The position numbers were made by a program, and so were the translations under genes. Source: Paenibacillus tundrae (GTDB taxonomy: Bacteria > Bacillota > Bacilli > Paenibacillales > Paenibacillaceae). Taken from it: a stretch of 64,000 nucleotides of DNA. Below, one piece after another: positions 51,723 through 63,511 of the stretch. The notes under the pieces were generated by a model, which was given only the letters and a program-made list of their open reading frames with translations, made no database searches and was not told where the DNA came from. Numbering within the stretch: the stretch's first letter is position 1; the number at the start of each line of letters is the position of its first letter. The stretch spans positions 186,001 to 250,000 of the forward strand of contig NZ_JAUSTI010000005.1 in assembly GCF_030812775.1 (NCBI RefSeq), given 5' to 3'.

Positions 51723-51751
51723 TTGATAATCAATGAGAATCAGTTTAGAAT
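51723..51751 (+). promoter_or_regulatory. suf operon promoter with an embedded Fur-like box
   Basis: TTGATA (51723-51728), a 17-bp spacer and TAGAAT (51746-51751) form a good sigma-A promoter. TGATAATCAATGAGAATCA (51724-51742) covers the -35 and most of the spacer and resembles the repeated GATAAT units of a Fur box. Iron-dependent repression of suf is therefore plausible. The leader to sufC is about 130 nt. Confidence 0.6.
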
Positions 51752-51887
51752 TATTCTAAAGTGTTCTTGGCTTTACAGATTACAGTACCATAAGAAATTC
51801 AGAGGAAGCTCTGTTCAGATATTAATAGGCGCTTTTTCGTTTTCGACAGCAAACATCAAATTTAATCAATGGAGGGAAACAATACAC

Positions 51888-52670
51888 ATGGCTACGAATT
51901 TCGTCATTGAAGGTCTGAAAGCGACGATCGAAGGTAAGGAAATCCTGAAAGGAATCAACTTGGAAATGAAAGGTGGAGAAATCCACGCAATCATGGGTCC
52001 AAACGGAACAGGTAAATCTACACTGGCTTCCGCGTTGATGGGACATCCTAAATATGAGGTAACTGATGGTGTAGTAACACTTGACGGTGAAGACGTACTG
52101 GATATGGCTGTAGATGAGCGCGCACGTGCTGGCTTGTTCTTGGCAATGCAATACCCAAGTGAAATTGCTGGTGTTACTAACTCCGACTTCTTGCGTAGTG
52201 CAATCAACGCACGTCGTGGCGAAGGAAACGAAATCTCATTGATTAAGTTCATTCGTCAAATGGAAGGTAAAATGAAAGAACTTGATATGAATCCTGAGTT
52301 CGCTCATCGTTATCTGAACGAAGGTTTCTCCGGTGGTGAGAAAAAACGTAATGAAATTCTGCAAATGATGCTGCTTGATCCAAAAATCGTAGTACTTGAT
52401 GAAATCGACTCCGGTCTGGATATCGACGCTCTGAAAATTGTTGCAGACGGTGTAAATGCAATGAAGAGCGAAGATCGTGGATTCTTGATCATCACTCACT
52501 ATCAACGTCTCTTGAACTACATCACACCTGACTACGTTCACGTTATGATGCAAGGTCGCATTGTGAAATCCGGCGGACCTGAGCTGGCTCAACGTCTGGA
52601 AGCTGAAGGTTATGATTGGGTAAAAGCAGAACTGGGAATTACAGACGAAACTGTAGGTCAAGAAGCGTAA
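51888..52670 (+). CDS. sufC: Fe-S cluster assembly ATPase SufC
   Basis: A 260-residue ABC-type ATPase, soluble, that works with SufB and SufD in the scaffold complex. Walker A GPNGTGKSTLASALMGHP, signature FSGGEKKRNEILQM and Walker B KIVVLDEIDSGLD are intact. ATG 51888 follows ATGGAGGG; the frame is open further upstream without a ribosome site. It is first in sufCDSUB, the usual Firmicute order, with 25 bp to sufD. Confidence 0.96.
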   Translation: MATNFVIEGLKATIEGKEILKGINLEMKGGEIHAIMGPNGTGKSTLASALMGHPKYEVTDGVVTLDGEDVLDMAVDERARAGLFLAMQYPSEIAGVTNSDFLRSAINARRGEGNEISLIKFIRQMEGKMKELDMNPEFAHRYLNEGFSGGEKKRNEILQMMLLDPKIVVLDEIDSGLDIDALKIVADGVNAMKSEDRGFLIITHYQRLLNYITPDYVHVMMQGRIVKSGGPELAQRLEAEGYDWVKAELGITDETVGQEA

Positions 52671-52695
52671 TAGACAAAACGGAGGAGGATAATAG

Positions 52696-55638
<2,943 letters not shown>

Positions 55639-55658
55639 CGATAGGGAGGTAGAGTAAG

Positions 55659-57056
55659 ATGGCTAAAAAAGCACCAGAAATGGAAGAGTATAAATATGGT
55701 TTTCGCGATGAGCACGAATCCATCTTCAAAACCGGTAAAGGTCTGACTGCAGAGATCGTTACTGAAATTTCTCGGATTAAGAACGAACCGGAGTGGATGT
55801 TGGAATTCCGTTTGAAATCCTTGAAGCAGTTCGAAAAAATGGCTATGCCTAACTGGGGTGGAGACCTCGACGGATTGGACTTCAACGATATTCAATACTA
55901 TGTTCGCCCTTCTGATAAGCAAGGGAAAACATGGGAAGAGGTTCCTTCTGAGATCAAAGAAACCTTTGATAAATTGGGTATTCCTGAAGCAGAGCAGAAG
56001 TTCCTTGCCGGTGTATCGGCTCAGTATGAGTCCGAGGTGGTATACCACAACATGCAAAAGGAATTGGAAGATCAAGGTGTTATCTTCATGGATACCGATA
56101 CAGCTCTGAGAGAGCACCCGGAAATCCTGCGTGAATATTTCGCTACCGTTATTCCACCAGCAGACAACAAGTTTGCTGCGTTGAACAGTGCCGTATGGTC
56201 CGGAGGAAGCTTCATCTACGTGCCAAAAGGCGTGAAATGTGAAGTGCCTCTGCAAGCATATTTCCGGATTAACTCCGAAAATATGGGACAATTCGAGCGT
56301 ACACTGATCATTGCGGACGAAGACAGCTTCGTTCACTATGTTGAAGGTTGTACAGCTCCGATCTACAGCACAAACTCACTTCATAGTGCGGTTGTTGAGA
56401 TCATCTGTAAGAAAAATGCCCGTGTTCGTTACACAACGATTCAAAACTGGGCACCAAACATCTACAACCTCGTTACGAAACGTGCGGTTGCAGAAGAGAA
56501 TGCAACGATGGAATGGGTCGATGGTAACATTGGTTCCAAACTGACAATGAAATATCCTGCTGTTGTTCTGAAAGGTCGTGGAGCGAAAGGTTCCGTTCTG
56601 TCCATCGCTGTAGCTGGTAAAAATCAGCATCAGGATGCAGGTGCGAAAATGATCCACTTGGCTCCAGATACAACATCAACGATCGTTTCCAAGTCCATCA
56701 GTAAACATGGTGGTAAAGTAACGTATCGTGGTCTGGCGTCCTTTGGTCGCCAAGCGGAAGGCGCGAAATCCAATATCAAGTGTGATACGCTCATTCTCGA
56801 TAATGAGTCCACATCCGATACAATTCCTTACAATGAAATCATGAATGACAACATCATGCTGGAGCATGAAGCGACGGTATCCAAAGTATCTGAGGATCAA
56901 CTCTTCTATCTGATGAGTCGTGGTCTGACCGAAGCAGAAGCAACACAGATGATCATCATGGGCTTCATCGAGCCGTTCACGAAGGAATTGCCAATGGAAT
57001 ACGCGGTAGAAATGAACAGATTGATCAAATTCGAAATGGAAGGCAGTATTGGTTAA
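55659..57056 (+). CDS. sufB: Fe-S cluster assembly scaffold SufB
   Basis: A 465-residue beta-helix protein, main scaffold of the SufBCD complex. [70 protein letters not shown] and the C-terminal [28 protein letters not shown] are diagnostic. Start behind AGGGAGG. It closes the operon, and a terminator follows at 57140-57168. Confidence 0.96.
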   Translation: MAKKAPEMEEYKYGFRDEHESIFKTGKGLTAEIVTEISRIKNEPEWMLEFRLKSLKQFEKMAMPNWGGDLDGLDFNDIQYYVRPSDKQGKTWEEVPSEIKETFDKLGIPEAEQKFLAGVSAQYESEVVYHNMQKELEDQGVIFMDTDTALREHPEILREYFATVIPPADNKFAALNSAVWSGGSFIYVPKGVKCEVPLQAYFRINSENMGQFERTLIIADEDSFVHYVEGCTAPIYSTNSLHSAVVEIICKKNARVRYTTIQNWAPNIYNLVTKRAVAEENATMEWVDGNIGSKLTMKYPAVVLKGRGAKGSVLSIAVAGKNQHQDAGAKMIHLAPDTTSTIVSKSISKHGGKVTYRGLASFGRQAEGAKSNIKCDTLILDNESTSDTIPYNEIMNDNIMLEHEATVSKVSEDQLFYLMSRGLTEAEATQMIIMGFIEPFTKELPMEYAVEMNRLIKFEMEGSIG

Positions 57057-57139
57057 CCTTTGTCTGACAATGGTTAGCGGATAAGCTGGACGCTTGCGTC
57101 CTAATTCCTACCTAAATAAACTTCATGTAATACAGATTA

Positions 57140-57168
57140 AGATCGAGGATTCTTCTCGGTCTTTTTTT
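57140..57168 (+). terminator. Intrinsic terminator of the suf operon
   Basis: AGATCGAG (57140-57147) pairs with CTCGGTCT (57155-57162), then a T-run. Confidence 0.85.
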
Positions 57169-57306
57169 GTTGTCAAAAAGTAGGTTTTATTTTGTGTGAA
57201 ACGAACCTTAAGTGTATGCTAAATGTTGATTATTTGGTATAAAATAGGATCATTCGCACAAGCCATCTCATAGATTCAAGCATCTATTGATAGAAAAGGA
57301 TGTGAC

Positions 57307-58029
57307 ATGATGAGCTTAAATCCGTTTGAGGGATATCGTATTACCAGCTCATTTGGTTATCGTATTCATCCCATCCATGGCGGGCAGACATTTCATCGGG
57401 GTATAGATCTGGTCACAGAGCCATGGAATGGCCCTGTGTATGCTTTTTTGGAGGGAGTCGTACGATTTGCTGGTGAAGGGGTTACAGGCTCAGGATTCGG
57501 AGGTTACGGGCTTACTGTAGCGATAGAAGATCATCGTGGTTACTTACATTGTTACGCTCATCTGTCCCGAATTGCGGTGAAGGTTGGACAACATGTTCAG
57601 CAACAGCAACTTATTGGCAATCAGGGCAGTACTGGCCAGAGCACAGGGCCGCATGTGCATTATGAAATACGTAAAGCAAGCAGACCCTCTTATGGATTCA
57701 CAGCGAGTGAGAGTGGCGTTGTCGAGCCGGAAACATATCTGAAGTCCGAATATCGCTCCATGGCGGAGGAAGAGGAGGCGCAACCCATGACAAGTGAGGA
57801 GAAGCAAAGGTTTGAGACTATGCAGAGAACATTGGAAGCTCAGGCGTCCTGGATTAAGCAGCAGCAAAATCGTGCCAATATGCCTTGTCCCCCCTGGGCA
57901 CAAGATGCATTCAATTATTACCGTTCATTCATCATGACGGATACAGGGAGCTATGATTTCTGGAGACTGCTTGTCATTATGTATCGCAAAGAGAAGAATA
58001 TTAACGTAAACCCCGATGCGACAAGTTGA
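57307..58029 (+). CDS. M23 (LytM-type) peptidase domain protein without signal peptide
   Basis: A 240-residue protein. Residues 1-145 form an M23 zinc endopeptidase domain: SSFGYRIHPIHGGQTFHRGIDL has the first His/Asp ligands and GPHVHYE the catalytic His and zinc His. The last part is a Gln/Glu-rich coil (TSEEKQRFETMQRTLEAQASWIKQQQNR) and a hydrophobic end. No signal peptide or transmembrane helix is visible, unusual for a cell-wall enzyme; it may be made for the spore or forespore, or released on lysis, as phage endolysins are. ATG 57307 has AAAGGATGTG upstream; ATG 57310 is possible. Confidence 0.85.
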   Translation: MMSLNPFEGYRITSSFGYRIHPIHGGQTFHRGIDLVTEPWNGPVYAFLEGVVRFAGEGVTGSGFGGYGLTVAIEDHRGYLHCYAHLSRIAVKVGQHVQQQQLIGNQGSTGQSTGPHVHYEIRKASRPSYGFTASESGVVEPETYLKSEYRSMAEEEEAQPMTSEEKQRFETMQRTLEAQASWIKQQQNRANMPCPPWAQDAFNYYRSFIMTDTGSYDFWRLLVIMYRKEKNINVNPDATS

Positions 58030-58177
58030 CAACTAGGTATTGACCAGGCTAGTGATCGTTCCAACCATGCGATAAGCTTTAACAAAGCCCTAATGCTCTT
58101 CATCAAGTATCTGAACTTAGGCGGATAACCATTTATGGAATATTGCCAATTCGCCCGGTTCAAAAAAATGCGGTTGT

Positions 58178-58186
58178 CATATGTTA
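58178..58186 (+). promoter_or_regulatory. Possible sporulation (sigma-K-like) -10 element
   Basis: CATATGTTA fits the sigma-K -10 pattern CATAnnnTA and lies about 30 bp before a YjcZ-type sporulation gene. The -35 position is not convincing, so this is tentative. Confidence 0.3.
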
Positions 58187-58216
58187 GGGTATACCTGATG
58201 AAGAGGAGGCAATCAC

Positions 58217-58351
58217 ATGAGCGAAGTAGGATATGGCTGTGGTGGTAACAACGTAGGTGGCGTGGGTGGTTACAACCCATTCACATCGACAGGTGCAATC
58301 TTGGTATTGTTCATTCTGTTGGTTATCATCACCAAAGCGTTCTGTGTATAA
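58217..58351 (+). CDS. YjcZ-family sporulation peptide, 44 residues
   Basis: The gene has AAGAGGAGG at 58201-58209, ATG 58217 and a strong terminator after it. The peptide has a Gly/Asn/Tyr-rich head (MSEVGYGCGGNNVGGVGGYN) and one hydrophobic C-terminal helix (GAILVLFILLVIITKAFCV), the layout of the YjcZ/YtzI-like family of small spore-associated membrane peptides. It contains two Cys. The precise role is unknown. Confidence 0.85.
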   Translation: MSEVGYGCGGNNVGGVGGYNPFTSTGAILVLFILLVIITKAFCV

Positions 58352-58375
58352 TTCGTAAACAATTCTCTAAATAGA

Positions 58376-58405
58376 AAAGGGAAGCCGTTCACACGGCTTC
58401 CCTTT
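58376..58405 (+). terminator. Intrinsic terminator after the YjcZ-type gene
   Basis: AAAGGGAAGCCGT (58376-58388) pairs with ACGGCTTCCCTTT (58393-58405) around TCAC. Confidence 0.88.
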
Positions 58406-58495
58406 CATACATTATAATGACGAATGTAGTGACATACATATCTTGACATATCTGAATCGAATCTCAATAGGTCTGTTGATGGTGTTTATTAAATA

Positions 58496-59545
58496 CTACT
58501 GGACATAAATCTCGACAATCGCAACATCTCTTTCCTTCGCTAAATCGATAAAGGCAGAGGATGTCTGTACGAGTGGACGGAAGTAATCCGCAGGATTATT
58601 CATGACAATGAGACCAGTCTGACCTGTGGTGAGAAGAACTCGTTTACCAATAAAATTAGGAAGCATATGTTTAATAAGTTCCTGCGTAACTTCTCCATTT
58701 AATTGACCAAAGCTAAGGCTGTACAGCTCGCATAAGACAGAGATTAGCTCTTGTTTGGTTTGATATACCCGATTGGTTGTCATGGCGCTATACACGTCAG
58801 CTACAGCCGTAATACGGGAGTATGGATGAATTTCGTCTCTTTTTAGTCCGTAAGGATAACCACTACCATCCTCACGCTCATGATGCTGTAATGCTACGGT
58901 TGCAAGAAGTTCATCTTGAGTAGATTCCATAATAATCTCATACCCATATAGGGTGTGCTTTTTCATTTCTTCGAATTCTTCCGGAGTTAATTTACCCGGC
59001 TTATGTAACATTTCAGGTGGAATCTTCGATTTGCCAATGTCGTGCAAATAACCAGCTTTGGCCACGGTCAAACACTCTTCTGGATTATACCCCATCCACC
59101 CCGCGATATAGAAGGCAAGCATGCCAACTTGTAACGAATGGGTATACGTGTATTCGTTATCTCCATCCATCATGAGTAGAAGGGAAACGACATCTTTTTG
59201 TTTTTCAAGCTGAGAAGTTAAGTTAACTAAGATATGATCGACCTGAGACTCATCAATAAATCCCTTTTCCATAGCTTGCTCGAACAACATTTCAGTACCT
59301 TTTATCGTATCTTCAAACAGATTAGTTAAAAGACGGGTTTGATCGGAACGTAAGGTTTGTTCATCAGAGTGTAAATCGGATGGTGTATGCTCTACATCTG
59401 CGTAATCGATTCCGTGTTGCAGCAATTTGGCAATATCATCTTCGCTAAGCGTGGAACCTTTCACCAGCATGTGGAGACCTGCATTGTTATATACGTCATT
59501 TATTAACAGGTCGCCAGGTTTAAGATCAGTAACATGCACTCTCAC
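58496..59545 (-). CDS. HD-GYP domain c-di-GMP phosphodiesterase
   Basis: A 349-residue cytosolic protein. An N-terminal domain of about 60 residues (VTDLKPGDLLINDVYNNAGLHML) precedes the HD-GYP domain with intact YLHDIGKSKIP and QHHEREDGSGYPYGL. It should hydrolyse c-di-GMP. A C-terminal beta segment (KRVLLTTGQTGLIVMNNP) ends it. GTG 59545 (VRVHVTDL) has AAAGGTGG upstream; the frame is open to 59617. A paralogue is at 62039-63163. Confidence 0.88.
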   Translation of the reverse strand: MRVHVTDLKPGDLLINDVYNNAGLHMLVKGSTLSEDDIAKLLQHGIDYADVEHTPSDLHSDEQTLRSDQTRLLTNLFEDTIKGTEMLFEQAMEKGFIDESQVDHILVNLTSQLEKQKDVVSLLLMMDGDNEYTYTHSLQVGMLAFYIAGWMGYNPEECLTVAKAGYLHDIGKSKIPPEMLHKPGKLTPEEFEEMKKHTLYGYEIIMESTQDELLATVALQHHEREDGSGYPYGLKRDEIHPYSRITAVADVYSAMTTNRVYQTKQELISVLCELYSLSFGQLNGEVTQELIKHMLPNFIGKRVLLTTGQTGLIVMNNPADYFRPLVQTSSAFIDLAKERDVAIVEIYVQ

Positions 59546-59665
59546 GTATAAACCACCTTTTCCTCGACTAATATCGACACATATCATTATAATAACAAGA
59601 AAAAAATGGGTTGACAACGACTTATTTACTAATTTAATTCGTAATTCAAGAGTTAGAATAACTAA

Positions 59666-60415
59666 TTATTGTTGAAGCATAGGGTTCCAAGGACCCAATT
59701 GATGACCCTTCCACTCGGAGCCATCTTCCCAAATTTCTTTTTTCCAGATCGGCACAGTTTGCTTCAATCTCTCGATGGCATAACGACTTGCATCATAACA
59801 ATCACTGCGATGAGGAGAAGAGACGGCAATGACCACACTAATCTCAGCAACGTCCACTTGTCCAATTCGATGGCTTATTGCGCATAACACGCCAGGCCAG
59901 CGCTCAGAGATTTCATCGCCGATGGCTGCCATCTGTGCTAGAGCCATGGGAACATAAGCTTCATATTCTAAGTGCACTGTTCGTTGTTCACCCGTCATCT
60001 CACGCGTAGTTCCGACAAACGTAAGAGCAGCACCATGATTAGCGGTAATAACGAGATTGGTCGTTGCTTCCACAGACAGAGGGGATGTGGTGATCTGATA
60101 TCGCCCATCAGGCGTCGTGTGAGCGTTAGAAGAAACATCGTGCTCAGACTTCCGATCTTCAGTACCATCGCCTCCAGATACCGGAGGGATTAAAGCAATC
60201 TCATCTTGAGCCGATATAATAGTATCGGCAGGAGCGTACTGTTGGTTTACAGCAAGAAAGGAAGTACGAATCTGGGAAGCAAGCTCTGGGTATGTTTCTG
60301 CTAATTGTTCCTTTAGAAGAGCAGCCGTTGGTTCGGCTCCATCGTATTCATATTCAATCAGAGAAGTGCCGAGGCGTTCAGCAATACCTGCAAATAGTTG
60401 AATGTTCAATTTCAT
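59666..60415 (-). CDS. MoaD-MoaE fusion: molybdopterin synthase
   Basis: A 249-residue two-domain protein. Residues 1-77 are MoaD-like (MKLNIQLFAGIAERLG, then DEIALIPPVSGG), ending in the Gly-Gly that normally forms the thiocarboxylate C-terminus. After a hydrophilic linker of about 35 residues comes MoaE (LVITANHGAALTFVGTTREMTGEQ, ISHRIGQVDVAEISVVIAVSSPHRSDCYDASRYAIERLKQTVPIWKKEIW). Together they convert cyclic pyranopterin phosphate to molybdopterin. Because Gly-Gly is internal, cleavage after it would be needed for sulfur transfer. ATG 60415 follows AAAGGTGG. No other moa gene is nearby. Confidence 0.9.
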   Translation of the reverse strand: MKLNIQLFAGIAERLGTSLIEYEYDGAEPTAALLKEQLAETYPELASQIRTSFLAVNQQYAPADTIISAQDEIALIPPVSGGDGTEDRKSEHDVSSNAHTTPDGRYQITTSPLSVEATTNLVITANHGAALTFVGTTREMTGEQRTVHLEYEAYVPMALAQMAAIGDEISERWPGVLCAISHRIGQVDVAEISVVIAVSSPHRSDCYDASRYAIERLKQTVPIWKKEIWEDGSEWKGHQLGPWNPMLQQ

Positions 60416-60538
60416 GAGAATGTTCCACCTTTTTTTCAAAATCTAAACCCTTTCAATATATCATAACGAGAAGGAAAATGTTATGCTTATCTATTAGAGG
60501 AATGAACGTTTTAAACGGAATCAGAAGGAGGCGGTGTG

Positions 60539-61969
60539 ATGAGCACCACGAATACACAAGTGTTAACAATACTGCATACGAATGACATTCACAGTCATTT
60601 TGGTGCCATGAGTTCGATCGCCGCCATGATTGAAAAAGAAAGAGAACAAGCTGAGAATGTTTTGGTTCTTGATATAGGAGATCATATGGATCGTAAGGCT
60701 GTGGAAACGGAAGGCACCCTTGGAGCAGCCAACGTCGATGTGATTAATCTTACTGGGTATGATGCCATTACGATTGGGAATAACGAAGGACTTACGATAA
60801 CACCTGAACAGCTGGCAAGAACGTATTCAGGGCTTCAATGTCCTGTTGTTTGCGGGAATGTTGTCGAATATGAGACTGGCCTTGTCCCATCCTGGATGCA
60901 CACGTCGCTCGTCGTGACCAAGGGTGAATTTCGCATTGGTTTGTTAGGGGCAACAGCACCATTCACTACGTTTTATGATTTGTTAGGATGGAGTCTTCTT
61001 GATCCTATCGAGACGCTGAGTAAACAAGTTGCTGAATTGTCTCCCAAGGTGGATGTCATCATTGTTTTATCGCATTTGGGACTTTCCACAGATCGCAGAT
61101 TGGCAGAGCAGGTTGAAGGCATTGACGTAATTTTGGGCGGACATACACATCATGTGCTTGAGGAGCCTCTGATGATTGGCAATACCACCATTGCAGCAAG
61201 CGGTAAGTTTGGGGAATGGCTCGGTAAAGTGGTCTTAGAGCGTCAGAACTCTGCGAGCAAGCCTGTCCTTGTAAGCAGTGGATGTGTTCCGGTTACAACC
61301 ACCCTTCTGGAAGAGCGGGTTACTCTCGCAAATGCTACGAATCGTGCTGAAGCAGAGAAATCCCTAGAGCAGACAGCCGTAATGGTGGACAAGCCACTTT
61401 CGGTTCATTATGAGCGTGAATCCCCTTTCGCCACCTTGCTTGCACAAGCAGTTAGACAGGCTACAGGGACCCAAGTGTCTCTGGTGAATGCAGGGCAGTT
61501 ACTTGGAGATCTTCCACAGGGAGTCATTACCAAAGGAATGTTACATTCCCTATGTCCTTCTCCGATCAATGCTTGTACAATATGCTTAAAAGGCAGGCAC
61601 ATCCGTGAAGCACTTGAGCAATCATTGCTGCCAGAGTTTACGGATAAGCCAATCATTGGATTTGGGTTTCGTGGGAAGGTTCTAGGAACGTTATCCGTGG
61701 ATGGGATGGAGATTGAATATGATCCTAAGCGACCGGCATATGAGAAAATTCGTTCTATACGTATTGCAGGCAGTCCTATTCAGGAGGAACAACAATATGT
61801 GGTCGGTACACTCGGAATGTTTACGTTTAATGTAGGATATCCTCCACTCGCCCAGGGTACAGAGACGAATTATTATCTTCCAGAATTTTTACGGGATCTA
61901 GTGGAAATAGAACTTAAACGACCAGGAGCGCTGGACGAATGCTTGCGACCTCGCTGGCGAGAAATATAA
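60539..61969 (+). CDS. YunD-like 5'-nucleotidase / metallophosphatase
   Basis: A 476-residue calcineurin-like phosphatase with a C-terminal 5'-nucleotidase domain. Metal-site motifs are LHTNDIHSHFG, LDIGDHMDR, TIGNNEG, and VLSHLGLSTD with GGHTHH. Unlike periplasmic UshA relatives it has no signal peptide, so it is cytosolic. It probably hydrolyses nucleotides or nucleotide-like phosphates. The C-terminal domain contains the substrate-stacking Tyr/Phe positions of the family (KPIIGFGFRG). ATG 60539 follows AGAAGGAGG. Confidence 0.87.
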   Translation: MSTTNTQVLTILHTNDIHSHFGAMSSIAAMIEKEREQAENVLVLDIGDHMDRKAVETEGTLGAANVDVINLTGYDAITIGNNEGLTITPEQLARTYSGLQCPVVCGNVVEYETGLVPSWMHTSLVVTKGEFRIGLLGATAPFTTFYDLLGWSLLDPIETLSKQVAELSPKVDVIIVLSHLGLSTDRRLAEQVEGIDVILGGHTHHVLEEPLMIGNTTIAASGKFGEWLGKVVLERQNSASKPVLVSSGCVPVTTTLLEERVTLANATNRAEAEKSLEQTAVMVDKPLSVHYERESPFATLLAQAVRQATGTQVSLVNAGQLLGDLPQGVITKGMLHSLCPSPINACTICLKGRHIREALEQSLLPEFTDKPIIGFGFRGKVLGTLSVDGMEIEYDPKRPAYEKIRSIRIAGSPIQEEQQYVVGTLGMFTFNVGYPPLAQGTETNYYLPEFLRDLVEIELKRPGALDECLRPRWREI

Positions 61970-62038
61970 CAAGTACTTGCCTTCTGCTGAAGCGGCGGCT
62001 AGTTGCAATTACATCTACGGAGCGGGAGAGGATAGGCT

Positions 62039-63163
62039 GTGCGTTTAGTACATATAAACTTATTGCAGCCTGGCATGAAGCTGGGGAAACGGATATATAG
62101 TGAAGAGGGTTTGGTACTGCTCAGTGAAGATGTGGAATTAACTCAACGCTTAATCTCTCGAATGAAAGATCTAGGCATTGGATATGTCTATATAAAAGAT
62201 GCGGCAACAGAGGATATTATTGTACCGGAGATGTTGCAGGAGGAGACCAAACGTAGGGCGCTGGTTGAGATTAAGCAGCAGTTTCAGAACATGTCAGGCT
62301 TTCGAACAAAAAGCCGGATTTCGCACTTTGGCAAAACGTTGACCGGTTTGATGAATACAATTCTGGAGGACATCGGTAGCCAGAAGGAAGCCATGATTAT
62401 GCTCATGGACATGAACTCTACTGATTTTGACCTATATAATCATTCATTGAATGTTTGTGTATATACATTGGTTCTCGGGGTAGCATCAGGCTACAATAGA
62501 CAACAGCTAATGGAAATTGGCCTGGGTGCCTTATTGCATGATATTGGTAAAACACAGATAGCTTCAGATGTATTGTATAAACCTTCTAAATTAACGGACG
62601 AGGAATTCAAACTGATTCAGCAGCACACTACATATGGACATCGTATCCTCAAAGACGAACCGGGCATACCGCTTCTGGCTGCACATTGCGCCCTCCAGCA
62701 TCATGAACGAATTGACGGTAGCGGTTATCCCTTCGGCCTAAAAGGGAATGAAATTCATGACTATGCCAAATGGATTGCACTTGCGGACTCATATGATGCG
62801 ATGACAACCAATCGAGTGTATCAAAAAGCCTTATTGCCCCACCAAGCGGTGGAAGTTCTCTATACGGGTTCTTGTACGCTTTACGAACAACGTATGCTTG
62901 AGAAATTCCGAGATTGTGTAGCGATTTATCCCATTGGCATGACGGTAACATTAAGTACAGGTGAGGTTGGGGTTGTATCCTCCATCCATACACGTATTCC
63001 GCAACGTCCAATCATACGTGTGTTGAAGGATACAGAGGGCCAAGTTTTACAAGCACCATATGAGATCGATCTATCTACTGCATTGTCAGTCATGATTACA
63101 GGTGTGGAGGGCGCGGATGAGATGCCTTCGATGCCAGTTAGTGGACAGTATTTGGAAAGCTGA
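62039..63163 (+). CDS. HD-GYP domain c-di-GMP phosphodiesterase (second paralogue)
   Basis: A 374-residue protein starting at GTG 62039 (RLVHINLLQPGMKLG) behind GAGAGGATAGG. The N-terminal domain resembles that of the 58.5-kb paralogue. The HD-GYP domain has intact LLHDIGKTQI and QHHERIDGSGYPFGL, and TNRVYQKALLPHQAVEVL. It should degrade c-di-GMP. A C-terminal beta domain (GMTVTLSTGEVGVVSSIHTRIPQRPIIRVL) ends it. A strong terminator follows. Confidence 0.89.
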   Translation: MRLVHINLLQPGMKLGKRIYSEEGLVLLSEDVELTQRLISRMKDLGIGYVYIKDAATEDIIVPEMLQEETKRRALVEIKQQFQNMSGFRTKSRISHFGKTLTGLMNTILEDIGSQKEAMIMLMDMNSTDFDLYNHSLNVCVYTLVLGVASGYNRQQLMEIGLGALLHDIGKTQIASDVLYKPSKLTDEEFKLIQQHTTYGHRILKDEPGIPLLAAHCALQHHERIDGSGYPFGLKGNEIHDYAKWIALADSYDAMTTNRVYQKALLPHQAVEVLYTGSCTLYEQRMLEKFRDCVAIYPIGMTVTLSTGEVGVVSSIHTRIPQRPIIRVLKDTEGQVLQAPYEIDLSTALSVMITGVEGADEMPSMPVSGQYLES

Positions 63164-63185
63164 CATCCAACTTAATCAGTACGAG

Positions 63186-63240
63186 ACGCTTCTATCGTGA
63201 TATTTGGGTTGAATAGACTCAATATACAGAAGCGTTTTTT
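63186..63240 (+). terminator. Intrinsic terminator after the second HD-GYP gene
   Basis: ACGCTTCT (63186-63193) pairs with AGAAGCGT (63228-63235), followed by TTTTTT; the large loop contains further short pairing. Confidence 0.78.
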
Positions 63241-63511
63241 GCCTTGTAATTGTACCCATTAGTTATAAGGTTGTTCAAAGTTACGCTTTATGATAATGAA
63301 ACAAATCTGGTCTGATTATCTACAATTAAGGTGGGTTTTACAGATACAAATGTAAGCCTACGTAGGGCAGTTTCCCTACACGAAATAGACAGACCCTTTC
63401 CTCCGAGCCATTCAAAATTGTGCTATGATAAAAGATAGCTCCAAAAGATTGAGTCGGAGTATGATGTAAATAAAAATTTTTAGGTTAATAAAAGGAATAA
63501 GGTGAAAAACA
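63241..63511. other. Leader region of the radical SAM gene
   Basis: It contains ATAAGGTTGTTCAAAG (about 63266-63281), which resembles one end of the inverted-repeat element, and TATGAT (63424-63429) as a possible -10 without a good -35. No gene is visible. Confidence 0.35.
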
